Shown: positions 1-13,312 of the stretch, in pieces
Position numbering within the stretch: the first letter of the stretch is position 1
Layout of the letters: the number at the start of each line of letters is the position of its first letter
From: Massospora cicadina
Taxonomy: Eukaryota; Entomophthoromycota; Entomophthoromycetes; Entomophthorales; Entomophthoraceae
Reading direction: 5' to 3'
Length of the DNA stretch: 64,000 nt
Assembly: GCA_022478985.1 (NCBI GenBank)
Contig: JAKSZP010009265.1
Span: 62,001-126,000, forward strand
Notes under the pieces: generated by a model
The model's input: the letters and a program-made list of their open reading frames with translations, nothing else
What the model was told of the DNA's origin: nothing
Database searches by the model: none
Program-made: the position numbers and the translations under genes

Positions 1-235
1 CCAAACAGGTTTATAAACCTTGTTCCTCAAGCAACTGTAACGAACCATCTGGCTGTTTAATGTAGATAGTGTGTTTTAACTCCCTGTCTGTAACGCAGGG
101 CTGAGCATCATGCACATCCCCCAGAACCGACCTTTTATCTTGCCTGTACCAAGCTTTGGTCCAAAATATGTTTTAAGTCAGGGAGGCTTTGAAACTTGAC
201 CTTTTTGGCCTCCTGATGTCCAGCCTTATCTTTAC
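1..235 (-). repeat. Interspersed repeat J, inverted copy
   Basis: The reverse complement of this stretch aligns by eye with 31010-31180. Shared blocks include GTCAGGAGGCCAAAA, a GGGGATGTG block and CAGCCCTGCGTT in the same order, with many differences between them. It is therefore an old dispersed repeat, perhaps part of an LTR. It continues beyond the left edge of the window, so its ends and class are unknown. Confidence 0.6.
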
Positions 236-1631
236 AGTCTGTGTTTTCAATTATGTCGTTAAGCCAGAAAAAAATAAGCGTGGTTTAATCTATAAATTTT
301 TTGAGAGAACGCACACAAGTTTCTGGTTATTTAATCACAGGAGGCTTTTGGATCCGCTTGGATTTAGGTTTGAACTGATTAAACATTTCTTCTTCCTGAG
401 CATATGATAAAGTATCTGCCTCTGGATCTGAGGGATTAGATGAGGGCTGGACCTCTGACAGATCCTTATAAATTAGGTTTTCCTGGCGCTCAGCTTCAAT
501 ATGGGTCACTAGGGATATGAGAGGGAGATATAGCTTGTTCCTCGGTATCTACTTAGATTTTACCTCCCCTCAGTGGTACTCTAGTGATTTCTTCTTCCTA
601 ACAATCCTATTCTTCATAATCCTTTACATAATATTATTCCAATTTCTCATCTTCATACTTTACCTCCTCTTCTACATTTGGTTTAAAAAACTTGTGAAGA
701 TGTAAATAGGAGACAGGGAATATCCTGGGTGTACACTTGCAAGGTTCAACTGGCTTGGAGTATCCAAATAAGAAGAAATTGAAAAGAGCATAACTGAAAA
801 GTGTGTCCTGGGTGGATTGTTATAAGTAAACATTAGGATAGGTGTAACCTGAGGTAAGAGGATTTGGTAGGTAGCTTTTATCAAGGTTCTAATGTACCAT
901 TTGAAAGGAAGGCTTTAAGTGAGCTAATTAAACTTAAGTGATCAATTGTCTATCTCAAACCATAAAGGCTTAAAAACAATATTTAATTAGAGAATGATAT
1001 GGTTGGGTTATTTTGTTAGGATAAATGTGTGAAAAGAAAATTGGACTGTGATTTGAGTGCTTCATCAGCCACAACAGCAGGCACAGAGTACTTAGCTGCA
1101 TTTCATCTGAGAATTAAAGAGTTAAAGGAGGAGGGTTCTCTGTCATCTTAAAGTTGCTAAGTTTTTGGAAATAGGTCAAATTCTTGCTTACAAGTCTCAT
1201 TTTACTTGAACAATAAGTGAGGCCCTTGTATAAATACAGCTTAGTGAAAATAAGAAGCACAAATTTAGTAAAATTTTAATTAAAGTAAAATACATGTTAA
1301 TATTTTAGGGCAATTTTCTAATGGGAAAGATTAAAACAATAATTTAACACCATATTATTAGCAGTGTGCTGGGGTTTAGGTTATGCTGGGAGGGGTAAAT
1401 ATTGGCTGAATTTTGATACCAGGGAATGGTTGCCAATTCTGATTACTGTGACTAACAGATTTGAAAACCAATTTTTAATTCAATAGTATCACGTATCATT
1501 GCCTCAATCAATTATAACATCAATATTGACTGAAGTTTCCATACTATGCTATGGTTGTTTTTGATGAGTTCTAGATGTTTACATTCATGTTCATAATTTT
1601 AAGATTTGGACTGGGTTCTATCCCCATTTTC
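236..1631. other. AT-rich sequence without recognisable gene
   Basis: No conserved domain, RNA gene or clear repeat boundary is visible. Short open frames here have low-complexity, AT-driven translations. This is the left flank of the site into which element A inserted; before that event it was continuous with the sequence starting at 40795. Confidence 0.6.
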
Positions 1632-1636
1632 AACCT

Positions 1637-2358
1637 TATCAGATATCCTGATATCAGACATGATGAGAAGATATTGACTATTCAAATCCCACAGCTGAAT
1701 CAACATCTAGACCCAAAATGGGTTTAAATCCATTACCTCAATATATTGCTTGGAGAAATTGATAGTCAGCACAGCTCTAGTCAACTTTAGTAAAGCTCCA
1801 AAAAACCAATATAAGCCTAAATTACCCCAAGATGAGTTCCTGACACAATAAAATGATGGAACAACTGAAGGTCAGGTGACAACTACTTGTGGTGGCACTT
1901 AAGGCCACAAATTAAGACAGTCCTAAAAATGGGTAGGAATTAATAGGCTGATTAATGAAAGCTTAGGTAACATACAGTCTCATCTGAATTGGGTGTTCAA
2001 CTCACCATTTTTGCCCTATCAAAATTATGGTAGAAAGGAATTATAACATCCAGAATGTATCATCTGACCAAGAGCCTCCATTCTGGATTTCCATCTCAAT
2101 TATCTTTATTAATCCTTTTTCATTTAGGGTTTATATCGTTAATTGTGACATATAAAAACCCCTAATTTAAACTATAATAAAGATACGGCATTTGTTTCTA
2201 TATCTTGCTTTGATACTTGACTTCAACAATTCTATTTTGCCATAATTACCATAGGATGTATACTCTAGATGATAGGATATAAGCAGTGACTTGTCACCCT
2301 TTTAAAAAATAATATACTTGTTGTGTGGCTTTGTTGGCCTCAAGCATTGACTTTCAGG
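1637..2358 (+). repeat. Element A 5' LTR, first part
   Basis: Aligns with 40022-40745 of the 3' LTR through shared blocks such as CTGATATCAG and the run of short blocks around TATAAAAACCCCT. The expected TG start is TA here, a G-to-A transition. The LTR is cut at 2358 by element B; the last five bases, TCAGG, are the left target duplication of B. The LTR resumes at 18039. Confidence 0.85.
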
Positions 2359-2949
2359 TGTTGCAATTCTGATATGACTGGATGATAAGCCCTAAATATA
2401 CGGCTGAATGGGTAGAATAAGCTGAGTCTGATTACAAATTATGAGTATTCAAACGGCTTAGGATGAGGTGATATTGAGTTGAAAAGTAAGATGGATCACT
2501 CTTAATTAGGCAATAAGGAAATGTTATTGAACAAGAAAAAGTGAGATGTTGAAGTATGATGGATAGTGAGTGGATCGCCTCAAATTAAGGCAATCATGAA
2601 TTTAATACATAGTAATATCTACCAGAACTAATGATATGCAGTGGAATGAATTAATAAGCACAATGGTTGGTATTGACCAAAGTTGCTGAGATCTCAATGA
2701 GATGAGTAGATTGAAAAGAAGAAGGTTTTTAATAAGAAAGAGAGAGTGGAGCAGGGATCATTTGTTGAAAACATTTAAGATTAATAAAGAAGTGTCGTCG
2801 AAGAAATAGCTCCTATTTATTATATAATATTATTTTACATGTGTGTGAAGGACCAACAATCTCCATATCATCCTTTCTATTGCTCAGTGAACTTGACCCT
2901 GCGTGGAAACCCTTTGGCATATCTCAAAAATTCCACCAAAATCATAATT
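2359..2949 (+). repeat. Element B 5' LTR
   Basis: Starts TGTTGCAATTCTGA, like the 3' copy at 17448, and shares long identical blocks such as GTGAGTGGATCGCC. It ends where the 3' copy ends in CATAGCA. Length is 591 bp against 586 bp. Short open frames inside are not genes. Confidence 0.87.
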
Positions 2950-2950
2950 G

Positions 2951-2968
2951 TGGAACTCACTACAGGGG
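2951..2968 (+). other. Element B primer-binding site
   Basis: TGGAACTCACTACAGGGG begins one base after the 5' LTR. It differs at two positions from TGGTGCTCACTACAGGGG, found after the LTRs of elements C and D. The leading TGG fits pairing with a tRNA CCA end. Confidence 0.75.
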
Positions 2969-4410
2969 GCACATTGATCAATTACAAAACAATAAAAAAA
3001 TCTTCAGTTGCCAGCCATGGTGCATCAGGCTTGCTCTGACAATGGTCATCCCAACGCGCTGCACCAGTTGATATGCAGAACTCAAGCTTGCCTTGGATGC
3101 TGTGCTCCGATGGAAGGAGAGGCTTCTGCAGGAGGTTTGTATTGATATGCTGACTCCGTTTGATTGTGATGGAAACATCCATGGCTTCTTTAAGCGATTT
3201 GAGTTTGCAACAGAAGGAGTTTCAGATTGACATAAGGCAAAGTTTGCTAACATCCACCTTGGATGTTGGAAGCGCCAACCAAGTTACTTACTATCTTCCA
3301 AACAGTTCTGTTGCCTATCAATAAGTGAAGGATACTGTGCTGCGGTTGTTTGAAGGAACTGCAAAGATGTCTTAGTGGAAGGCAGAGTTCTTGACCATCA
3401 GGTTTCAGCGTAATGAGACCCACACATCATGTTTGCTGATTGATTTATGGTGGAAGCTCACTGTTAATTGAGGCGGAGTTTTTTCTGAATACAACTTATG
3501 CATAGCTATGACCTCCGCAGTGATGCCATAACACAATCTTTAAAATGCCATGGCTCTGTATCTAGATGATGACATACACTTGCTTAAACTCTTTTGAATT
3601 TTATGCTGTCTATCCACTACCTTCTCTCCGCCCAATATAGATCAGAATCTACTGCCTCTGCTGCAGGCCTTTCTTATTAGGGGAAGTATCCCATCCTGTT
3701 CAGCATCCATTTAGTAACACCTGGCCTTATATTCATTATATTCCTCACTCCTAACCAAGTTGCCATCAGAAGTTCAACTATTGGGTGGGGCCTGTTTACA
3801 CTGATTGACCCCAGTCCAACTTTTGGCATGGACCATCTTACAACAATAAAGGACGCCAGTCCTATGGGGTCAATTGTTTTGAGTGCGGTCACGCACAGGC
3901 ATCTGGCAAGAGGCTGCCCCAATTGTCAGGTCTATTATCTATCACAGGATCAGCCTAATCAGGGAAAAGTTGGAGCGGCGTAGAGATGGGACTCTCTACC
4001 TCCGCTAATCTGACTTAAAACGTCCCACCTGAACCAATCCCCATACATTCAGTGGAAGTCACTCAGTATGATGATGCATTCCTATATCAGCAGTTAATTG
4101 GAGGGGTGAATTTACTAACACGAGCGAAATTCAAGGATATGGCGTAAGAAGGCTCCCAGGGGCAACCAAAGCCTTATGCCTGTCAAATGTTTGACCAACT
4201 TTCTACAGATGAACTGGATCCGTTTGCTGATGCACCTCTATTAAAAGGGGTGAACGCTGCCCTCCCTGTGGACGCTATTGTTAATGAGTAACCTAAAGTC
4301 AGGGAGGGTATTATGAGCTTCCTAAGGAAAAGAAAATCGTTAAATTTCCACGTTTTAAATAATCAGAATTCATCTTAATCTGAGTCTACATACTATGACA
4401 ATGTCATAGC
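2969..4410 (+). pseudogene. Element B gag remnant
   Basis: Decayed capsid and nucleocapsid region. Around 3345-3470 the reading LRLFEGTAKMS, stop, WKAEFLTIRF matches the C-terminal capsid region of H Gag (FGSPTHMSMRKQEFMGIQF). Near 3872-3925 a CFECGH stretch followed in another frame by RGCPNC is what remains of a CCHC zinc knuckle. Several stops and frameshifts are present and no start codon can be assigned. The role in an intact element is particle assembly and RNA packaging. Confidence 0.6.
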
Positions 4411-4720
4411 AAAAACCCGTGTCCGTTCTATGATTGATATGGGCTCCCCAGTTAAAATATTGTCCACAAAGTTAATGGCGAATTTGGTACTAAAGCCTGA
4501 CATGGAACATCATATGGTGTATGGGACTGTGGCGCGGAAAGCACGTTCTCTGAAAGAGCATACAGCGTACTATCCTTGAAGTTTGGATCAATTGTCATTG
4601 TTGCCCCAGCAATAGTGCTTCCAAACAATAACTATGATCTGTTAGTTGGAACCACTTTTATGCAACACTTTAGGACTGTTGTTGATGTGACGGAGGAGGA
4701 CTTCAAAATTTTGGGACAGC
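4411..4720 (+). pseudogene. Element B aspartic protease remnant
   Basis: The reading RSMIDMGSPVKILSTKL aligns with the protease active-site region of the other gypsy elements. The catalytic motif is at 4436-4447 and reads D-M-G-S instead of D-T-G-S; Thr to Met is what ACG to ATG would give. The downstream flap region loses frame near 4578. In an intact element the enzyme cuts Gag-Pol. Confidence 0.7.
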
Positions 4721-5112
4721 GGATCCCAATTTATTTTACCTCCACGGAGTGCTGAAGAGTCTGGTGTACATGGGATATAAACCTTGCATACAGTGATAGG
4801 GTGATCCTGGCTAATTATCATTAACTGAAGAGTAAGACCCGAGCCATTTCCCAGCAGATCTATGAATATCAAGGGCTACCCCTTCACGCTGCTGGCCCTA
4901 TATCTATTCCTTCCAGACAACAAGTCATAGTGAACACTGAAGTGGAGGTAGAAGTGCCAGCTGGACTCTATGGGGGAGTCATTGGGCCTTATCAGCAATC
5001 GCAGCTTGAGCGTCATGTGGCTCCAGGCATCATACTTCCAGGACATGGGTTGATTAAGGTTTTGTTAGCAAATTTGCAGCGCAAACCAATGCAGATCTGC
5101 TGACATCAAATA

Positions 5113-7176
5113 GTGGTGAATTTACACTTAATCCCTGTCAAAGAGGTCCTCCAGATTCAGTGTTTTGGGTCTCTAGATGAATTTGGGTTACCAATCAATT
5201 TACATCCCAGCGTAATGATGGTGGCACCGCATGGAAAATTAGTCAGGTTATCGGAAGAACAGCAGGATCAAGCAATATCTTTATTCAGAAAATATAAGGA
5301 GATTTTTGCTGCTGATGATCATGACTTAGGGTGAGCTCAGGGGGTGGTCATCGATTGTACACTGAGGATCATCCCCCATCAGGTCATGTCTGATCTGCCA
5401 ATTGCGAGCAGCTGAGGAAGTAGTAACTGAGGAGATTGAAAAGCTGCTCAAACAAGGGATGCTCAAACCATCAAAGAGTCCGCGGGCTTCGTCCATTCTT
5501 ATTGTAATAAAGAAGGACAGCACCAACCAGGTAGTGATTAACTACCAGAGACTTAATAGCATCACCAAGAAGGACTTATATCCCTTGCTGTAGATTGATG
5601 ATGCGCTGGATTGGTTAGGCGGAGCCTGTTTCTTCTCAGCGTGAAATTGATATATGACTAATGACAAATCGAGTTGCCTGAAGTGGACAGGATAAGTGCA
5701 CCTTAATCACCTCCAAAGGGCATTTCTAACCAACCTATATGCCTCAAGGGCTATGTAACGCTCCAGCTATGTTCCAATGGGCCATGGATACCATTTTCAG
5801 AGACCTGAAGCTGTCGTGCATCCTTATGTACCTTGATGACATCAATTTATTCTCCCACACGTTTTCCAAGCATCATAGCCATTTGGAAGAGGTATTCCGC
5901 CGGTTGGCTGAAGCCAACATCAAGATCAAGCCCTAGAGGCCATTTTTTCAAGTGCCAGCTGGAGTACCTTGGGTTTGTAGTAGACATGAAAGGGTTAAAG
6001 CCTCAACCTTCAAGGTGGAGGCTATCCAAAAGATGACTACGCCCACAAGTAAGTGTGATATACAAGTTTTTTTGGGAGGTGGTCGGCTACTACCAGCGCT
6101 TCATCCCTAACTTTAGTTTTATTGGAGGACCGCTATTTTAGCTATTAAAAAAGGATGACATGTTTGAATGGACGGAGCTCCAATACTCTTTCAACACACT
6201 TTAGATGGCATTATGAATGTGCCAGTGCTCCACTACCCAAATTTTGATAAGAAATATATTGTCCAGACTGATGTATTCCTTTCCGCCGTTAGGGCGGTGC
6301 TATCTCAAAAAGATGGAGAGGGGAGGAGCATCCAATTGCGTACTGCAGTCAGAGCCTGAACTGCCATGAGCGCAATTATACTGTGACTGAGCAGGAGTGC
6401 CTAGCGGTGATATATGCATAAAAGAAGTTCGGGTATAGCTGCATGGAGTTAAGTTTAAGATCATAAAGGATCATGATTAGTTACGCTGGTTGCAGAATCT
6501 CAAGAAACCTGAGGGGCGTCTAGCCAAATGGGCTCTTAAGCTGCAGGCTTACGACTTTGAAATCATCTATTAATATGGAGCAAAACACCAAAAGCAGATT
6601 GCTTATTAAGATTTCCAACCACTGCTGTTATGGCAGATTTCTGTAATGAATGTAAAACAAAATGCTCAGCGGGAAATATGATGATGAACCGCCCCAAGTC
6701 ATCAAGGTTTTAGATGGAATGAGGACCAATACGTTCCAGAAGAATGGCGAGTTGTACAAGCGGATGGGAGGCAATACGGTGAATATCCCAAGGCCTTCCA
6801 CCAGACCAGATATTGTCATAAGCACACTGAGCAGTTGGACATGGTGGAGTAAGCAAGACCCTGGAATTGTTAAAACCTCGTTACTACAGTAAAGCATGCA
6901 ATTCAATGTGCTTGAAACCATTTCCTGCTGTCACTAGTGAAAAGTGGAAAAGCTGTTCAACCAGAAGACTTATTACTGACTAATGAAACCACATATTGCT
7001 TGGCATACGGTTTCCCTAGATGTCATTAGGCCTCTACCAATGGGAGCTAACCAGTCTAAATACATTCTGATGGTGATTGACCACTTGACCAGATGGGTCA
7101 AAACTGGGCAATATGTGATCTGGGGTTAATAACGGTGGCTAAGTTTGTGATGGAATGTTTAATTCAGCAACACAGC
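5113..7176 (+). pseudogene. Element B RT, RNase H and integrase N-terminal part
   Basis: RT fingers (EEIEKLLKQGMLKPSKSPRA) lie at 5414-5490 and the palm motif at 5739-5936, with YLDD intact at 5829-5840. RNase H follows at about 6160-6600 with LSAVRAVLSQKDGEG, then decayed integrase sequence up to 7176. Several frameshifts and stops break it. Integrase ends at the H insertion and continues at 16753, where the rejoined reading gives [14 protein letters not shown]. Confidence 0.82.
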
Positions 7177-8335
7177 TGATGGTATTTTTGCCCATATTCC
7201 CAGCCTTCTAGATTACCAGAAATCGCTAAAGGGATAATTCCCTAAGGCAAAGTGAATTAGAAATTGGTTGGTCTGAGTTTTGGAGTAACTATGTTAGGAG
7301 GATTTTGGGATATTCGCCTGGTTGTATCCATCGGGAATTGATCCAGACAAATGTTTAAGATTTTGTTGGTTAGAGTTGCCAACAAAATAGGGGCATCTGA
7401 TAGTGATTAACTATCAGGTGTACTGATTGGGATCGGTCAGGTTTCATCACTAACTGATTGGGAATGAATAGCAAGTTTTGAGGCGAGTGATGCCGCCTGC
7501 AACTTGTAAATCGATCAGTTGGTGCGTGACCTGCTTAATGGGTAATAAGTCCCATTACCTAAGCAGATCTCTAGCCAAATATGGTTGGTTCGCTTGGATT
7601 GAGAGGAAAACGTTAGGGACACGTTTTCTGACTCTTTCTGTTTAGGTCTCGAGGATGTCCAATGACAGAATCCTAGCCAGGATGGGGAGGACCATCGCTG
7701 CCAAGATGAGGAAGGGTGATTCAATGGCAATGGCTGCCATTTCACAAAGAGGTGTCAACTGAGGGTTAGACAGCCGAATCCCTACTATATAATTCCCTAG
7801 GATTTACTATAATAAACACATTATTATTACCAAGATTATTATACATATATATAGCTCTAAGTTGTTCATCTGGTATATAGTTTAAGTAGTAAACTATTTA
7901 TCATCTTTCCATTGTGCTATTCTTCTCAAGGATACTATTGCTGTGTGCAATAATTGGAAGACTCTTAGTGAAAAAGTAAAGATCTGAGTGGGGATCTAGA
8001 GAAGAAGGAGAAACAATTGGGGATTGCTGCTGACTGTGTGTTGGACTGGCGAGACTGTCACCAGGGAATCTCAGCAAAGATTGGGTTGGACAGAATGAGG
8101 GAACGAATCCCTAGATCATGACATCTTAAGTATTTTAATCGGGAATACTGGCCAAGCGTTGGGCTGAGATATAAGAATTCATAATCAACTATGGATATTA
8201 GTCATCATATTATTATCAACCGATAATCTATTATACTATAAAACGCAGACAAAGTGCACAAGAAACCAAACCTGTGCAGTAAAATTATTACTAGGGTTGT
8301 TTGCCGATAATAACCCAAAGCAGTAAATTTTTACA
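7177..8335 (+). repeat. Element H 5' LTR
   Basis: Direct repeat of 15593-16747. Both contain CCCATATTCCCAGCC near the start and CAGTAAATTTTTACA at the end. Differences from the other copy are dominated by C/T and G/A changes. The terminal dinucleotides are TG and CA. Confidence 0.9.
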
Positions 8336-8338
8336 GGT

Positions 8339-8356
8339 TGATGCTCACTACAGGGG
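8339..8356 (+). other. Element H primer-binding site
   Basis: TGATGCTCACTACAGGGG lies three bases after the LTR end. It differs at one base from TGGTGCTCACTACAGGGG. Confidence 0.75.
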
Positions 8357-9653
8357 TAGTTATGTTGAAGAATTTATAAGAATGTTTTACAAAGACAAGT
8401 CTTGCAAGCTGTGGACAGAATTAGCCATGGTGAATCAGATTGTCCTAAACTCAGCGGACCATTGGGAATTTGTGGCCTTAAAAGAATGAGTCGCCAAGTT
8501 GGAGGAAGGGATAGATAATGCTGCAAGTTTTGGGAACAGGTTACTTGGGAAAGTAACTTCGTTGAAGAAGAAGGAAGGGGACCTCATTTGAAAGAACTTA
8601 TACCTGAAAACAGAGTGAGAAGAAAATCGTGTTTTTTTGATAAATTTTAGCGTGGATATATAGTGACTGATCAAACAGGTGGAGAAGCTTAAAACACACA
8701 AATGCAGTTGTGAGCCAGATAAGGCAAGCGATGCCAAAGAAAGAAGTCCTCACATGATACTTGGAAATTTGAATACCCCAAGGAACAAGCCAGCCGCTTT
8801 TGCTGCCATTTTGGAGATGACACCCAAAGTCACTTCTCAAGTTAGACGAGTGGCTGAACCTAGAGTTGCGGCCAGAGATAACTCAGAGGAATTTAAGGCA
8901 GCGCTGTAATTGGCAACGTTCCATCAGGATAACGCCCCAGCGTTTTTCTGACTGTTTGATATGACCTTGTATGGCTATGGGGATTGTCAAAAGGCGTTGA
9001 CGGTCATGAATTGCCTAGACACTGACTGTCAGAACTCAGTGTTACCTCACCTGGAGGGGGACATCTGGTCATATTCTGAGGCAAAAGCAGCCATCATGAA
9101 AGAGTTTGGGAGTCCAACGCACATGTCAATGCGCAAACAGGAATTTATGGGAATACAGTTCCATAAAGACGAGTCTCTAGTAAACTTTGCAGATCGGTTT
9201 TACCAGATGTTACAGATCCTGGTTGGAGCGAAAGTACTGGATGACTTTGATGCCAGAATCACCTTTCAAGTGGCCCTTTGGCCGTATCATGATTTGCATT
9301 GCATGATGTCTTCCATGTTTGTGACAGAAATAACTACCTCACAAATGGTAGATAATTTGAAGATTTTGGTAGCGACATTTGATACCCCAAATAGAAGCTT
9401 CAAATCTAATCCGGTGCACAATTCAAATCCCACAAAGGGAAATGAAGGAACTAAGGAAATGACCAACCAAACCGTGCCAGAAAATAAGCTTAAAGAATTC
9501 AGATGGTTGAATAAGAAGGAAAAGGTTTGCTACCAATGTGGTGGGAAAGGACATTTTGACATGCACTGTAAGAAGCTGAAGGATCAGAAAAACGTGGTCC
9601 AGGCGAAAGAGTCAGCTGCCATGAAGGAATTGGGAAAAGGGCCCCCAGCCTAG
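8357..9653 (+). pseudogene. Element H Gag
   Basis: Structural Gag polyprotein for particle assembly and RNA binding. A short charged region at about 8490-8580 (VAKLEEGIDNAASFGNRLLG) may be helical. A frame at 8679-8909 precedes the main open segment at 8961-9653. That segment holds the capsid (LPHLEGDIWSYSEAKAA, then FMGIQFHKDESLVNFADRFY) and near its C-terminus a complete CX2CX4HX4C zinc knuckle, CYQCGGKGHFDMHC, at about 9529-9570. A stop at 9651 and shifts separate it from protease. Its true start is unclear because stops interrupt the 5' part. Confidence 0.82.
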
Positions 9654-10081
9654 ATGGGGAACAGTCTAGAGCTGCAGAGAAGCCTGTTCCTCCTGACATC
9701 ATGACCAAGGGAATTGATATTAGCAATCTGTTTGTGGATGACAAACAGGATCAGCTGTATCAAGTGGTCAATTTGGATGTAAATGCCATGACCAGAGCTG
9801 GGGCGAAGAGAATTAACCTGAGATAATCAAGGAAGTTGCCCAGCCGTATGCCTGACAACTGGCGGACAAGATGTGAAATGCTGAGAATCCCAAAGAATTA
9901 TCTAAAGTATGAAATGATGAGGCCAATTTTGTCATTCTCCTCAGCGTAAGAAGGAATCATTTCCTGATTTATCATCGAAAATTATTCACACATTGATTCA
10001 GCAAAAAACGTCGCTATTCACTCAGTAAATACTATAATGCAATACTCTGAGTGTACATATATAGACATACAAGTGAATTGA

Positions 10082-10372
10082 GTGCGGGTGAGGGCGATTG
10101 TCAACAGTGGAGCGCCTATCAATATTGTCTCAATTAAGCTGGTAAGGAGGATGAAGATCTCACTGGACTTGGAACATAAGAAGGAATATGGGACAGCTGG
10201 GCTAAACACCACCATCTCCTGTGGAGCGTATAGTGCATTGCCACTACGATTTGGGTCATTGATGATATCTGCGCCAGCAATAGTTTTGGCCAACCAAAAC
10301 TATGGCATTCTGTTAGGAACAAAGTTTTACACAAATATGGAGTTAAATATAAATTTGAGGATGATACGTTGA
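10082..10372 (+). pseudogene. Element H aspartic protease, catalytic Asp lost
   Basis: Retropepsin-like segment reading RAIVNSGAPINIVSIKLV, then the flap and hydrophobic AIVLANQNYGILLGTKF. The active-site triad at 10103-10114 is N-S-G-A where the family has D-[ST]-G-[AS]; AAC for GAC is a single G-to-A change that would abolish catalysis. The frame is otherwise open for 96 codons and overlaps the next open segment by four bases, which may be chance. Confidence 0.78.
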
Positions 10373-12300
10373 CCATATTGGGTCAGACGTTATCATTGAT
10401 ATATCAGAAGGATGGTGAAGCTCCACTGAATCAGAGAACCATCTTCATCAATCTAATATACAATGATGGCATTGTACTGATTCAGTACCAATTAGTTGGT
10501 AGGAAGCGACATGAAATGCCGGTGGAAATCCTAGAGAACTGGGGAATTCCACTAAAGATCAAGAATGAGTGGACCATACCGCCAGGATTGCAGATGATAG
10601 TCAACACGGGGTTTACATTGAAGATACCTGAGCTGTTGATGTGGAGGTCGGAAGCCCCTGGAAGAAGTCCAGAGTGGAGCCTTGGGTGGCTCCTGGGATT
10701 ATAATGCCAGGTCATGGAGAAATTTGAGTTCTCCTGGCGAGTTTAAGTGAAAAACCAATAAATATTAGGAAATAGTAGATCATTGCATTTGTTCATCTGA
10801 TCCTGATGGCTGAATTGAAGAGATTCCACGATTTTGGGACTCTCAATGAGATGGGATTACTGGCTGGGGTAACTGAGAGCATTAACCTATTGGTTGATCA
10901 AATGAAGCTCGCTGATCTGTCAGAAGACCAGCAAGAAGAGGTGCTCAAATTATTCAAAAAGTATTGGGAAGTGTTTTCTCAGGATGACCATGATTTGGGA
11001 TGCGCAAGAGATGTGATCCACAAGGATAACACCGGGGAAAACTTGCTGATCAGAATGAGACAAATCCAACAATTGAAAGCTGCTGAAGCGGTAGTGGAGG
11101 GTGAAATCAGTAAATTATTGAGCATGGGCTTCTAGTTCCGTTGTCAAGTCCTTGGGAGAGTCTGATTCTAATTGTGAAGAAAAAGGATGGCTCTAACTGG
11201 GTGGTGATCAACTATTGAAAGATGAATAAAATTACAAAGAAGGATTTGTATCCCCTACCAATGATTGACAATGCAGTAGATCAATTGAGAGAGGTGAAGT
11301 ATTTCTCCGCGATGGATCTGATCTTGGGATATTGGCAGATTGACTTGCCAAAAGAAGACCGGGAAAAATGCACAATTATCACCACTCAGGGGCTATATCA
11401 ACCAACGAGGATGCCCCAGGGTTTATGTAATGCACCTGCAACGTTCCAGAGGGCCATGGACGCCATATTTAGTGACTTGAAGTTGTCATGCATCCTGGTA
11501 TACTTGGAAAATATAAACGTGTTCAGTAGGACGTTTAATGATCACCTACACCACTTGGAAGAAGTATTTAAGAGACTGACCGCGGCTAACCTGAAGATTA
11601 AGCCAAGGAAGTGCCACTTACTTAAAAAGAGTTGGAATATCTGGGATTCATAATCAACTCCAGTGGATTGCAGCCACAAGCCCAGAAGATAGAAGCCATA
11701 GAATGGATGGCTGTGTTGGAGAGTGTCCAAGACATCCAAGTGCTCCTTGGGATGGTTGGATACTTCACAAGATTGATTTGGGACTTCGCCCAGATAGCCA
11801 AGCCCTTATTCCATTTGTTGAAGGATCCAAAAAAAGGATTCATATGGAATGAAGAGGACTAGGAATCCTTCGATGAGCTATGCCAGTATTTAATAGATTC
11901 TCCAATTATGAAATATCTGAATTTTGATTGATAGTTTATTATACAAACTGATGATTTTTTGATGGTGATCGGCGCCATACTAAGCCAAGTAGACAAATTT
12001 GGGGATGAACATCCGGTGGCATATGTGAGCTGGACACTCTCAGCCGCTGAGAGGAACTACAATGTAGCTGAGTGTGGATGCCTTACAGTCATTTTCACAT
12101 GTAAGCAGTTTTGGGTGTACATCCATGGAACGCACTTTAAAATGGTGATGGACCAATCTTAGTTGCGTTGGCTTCACAATTTGAGAGAGCCAGAAGGATG
12201 ACTGGCCTGATGGGCACTTAAGCTGCAGGCTTATGATTACAAGATTGTCCACTGAGAGGGGCTTCTCACCAGAATGTGGATGGCTTATTGCGGTTACTAA
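10369..12300 (+). pseudogene. Element H reverse transcriptase and RNase H
   Basis: Broken pol sequence. The linker and RT N-terminal region lie at 10369-11135, RT palm at 11222-11653 (ITKKDLYPLPMIDNAV, MPQGLCNAPATFQRAMD) and thumb/connection at 11632-11862. RNase H is at 11959-12162 with VIGAILSQVDKFGDEHPVAY. The RT catalytic box at 11501-11512 reads YLEN instead of YLDD, so both metal-binding Asp residues are changed. Stops at several places make the copy inactive. A pairing of RT with RNase H of this kind is typical of Ty3/gypsy Pol. Confidence 0.85.
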
Positions 12301-12401
12301 TGGTCCAGATGGTATACCTGCAGGCGGATGAGCTATTCCAGAGAATGGTTGACGGAGAAATCAGGAATGAGCCCCAAGAAATCTAAGGTGCGCTTTGGAA
12401 A

Positions 12402-13312
12402 GTGATGGAAAACACCGAGACCATGGATGGACAAGTGTTTAAGACAATTAACAGGAAGTGGTTACTATCTCCAAAGCCATCGGAAAGAGCAACTATTGTA
12501 CAAGCCGCTCACAAGGTTGTTGGGAATGGAGGCCTGAGGAAAACAACTGATCATATTCGCCAGTACTATTACTGGGAATCCATCAACTATGATGTTGCAA
12601 ATTATCTAGCTTGTTGCGTGGATTGCCAGATGCACAAGCCACATAAGAATACAACTGAATACCAACTGGTTCGCCATGGATTTGCCTGGCATACAGTGTC
12701 CATTGATGTGATGGGACCGTTGACAATGAGCACAGGGGGAGTCAAGTATATTATAGTGGCCATTGACCATCTGACGAGATGGGTTGAGACAAAGGCCCTG
12801 ATGAAAGTAGACGCTTCCAGCACCGCGAGGTTCATCCTGGATCAAGTAGTATCCCAACATGGATGTCCATAGGTCCTGCTTAGCGATAATGGGACAAACT
12901 TCATGTCTCATGTAATCTCACAATTGAACAAGATAATGGGGATCAGAGGAGTCGTGTCAGTACCCTACTGGCCAGAGACAAACAGACTGGTATAATGAGT
13001 GAATGGAACACTGGCCACAACGCTGAAGAAGCTGGTCACCAGAAAATCTCCACGTGGATAATGTACCTGAGTTTGGTGATGTTCACCTATAATATCAGTC
13101 ATCATATGGTGATGGGAAAGATGCCGTTTGAGTTGTTGTACAGGAGAAAGGCCGCGTTGCCGCCAATTTTATACTCAGTGGTGGAACCAATATTGGGGAT
13201 GAGTGCTGAACAGTACTTGAACCAACTGAAAAATATCCTAATTGATATGCAATCGCAAGCATTCAATACTACATTGAAGAAGAGCTATACAAGCGAAATT
13301 GATGGACGATAA
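12402..13312 (+). pseudogene. Element H integrase
   Basis: The N-terminal zinc-binding domain reads VGNGGLRKTTDHIRQYYYW then CCVDCQ; the second His position (usually GHGG) is Asn. Core motifs follow: SIDVMGPL carries the first catalytic Asp and LSDNGTNF the second. The Glu region reads [11 protein letters not shown], two stops, VNGTLA, so the position of the catalytic Glu in VERVNGTL is a stop. C-terminal remnants run to 13312. No chromodomain is visible. Confidence 0.83.
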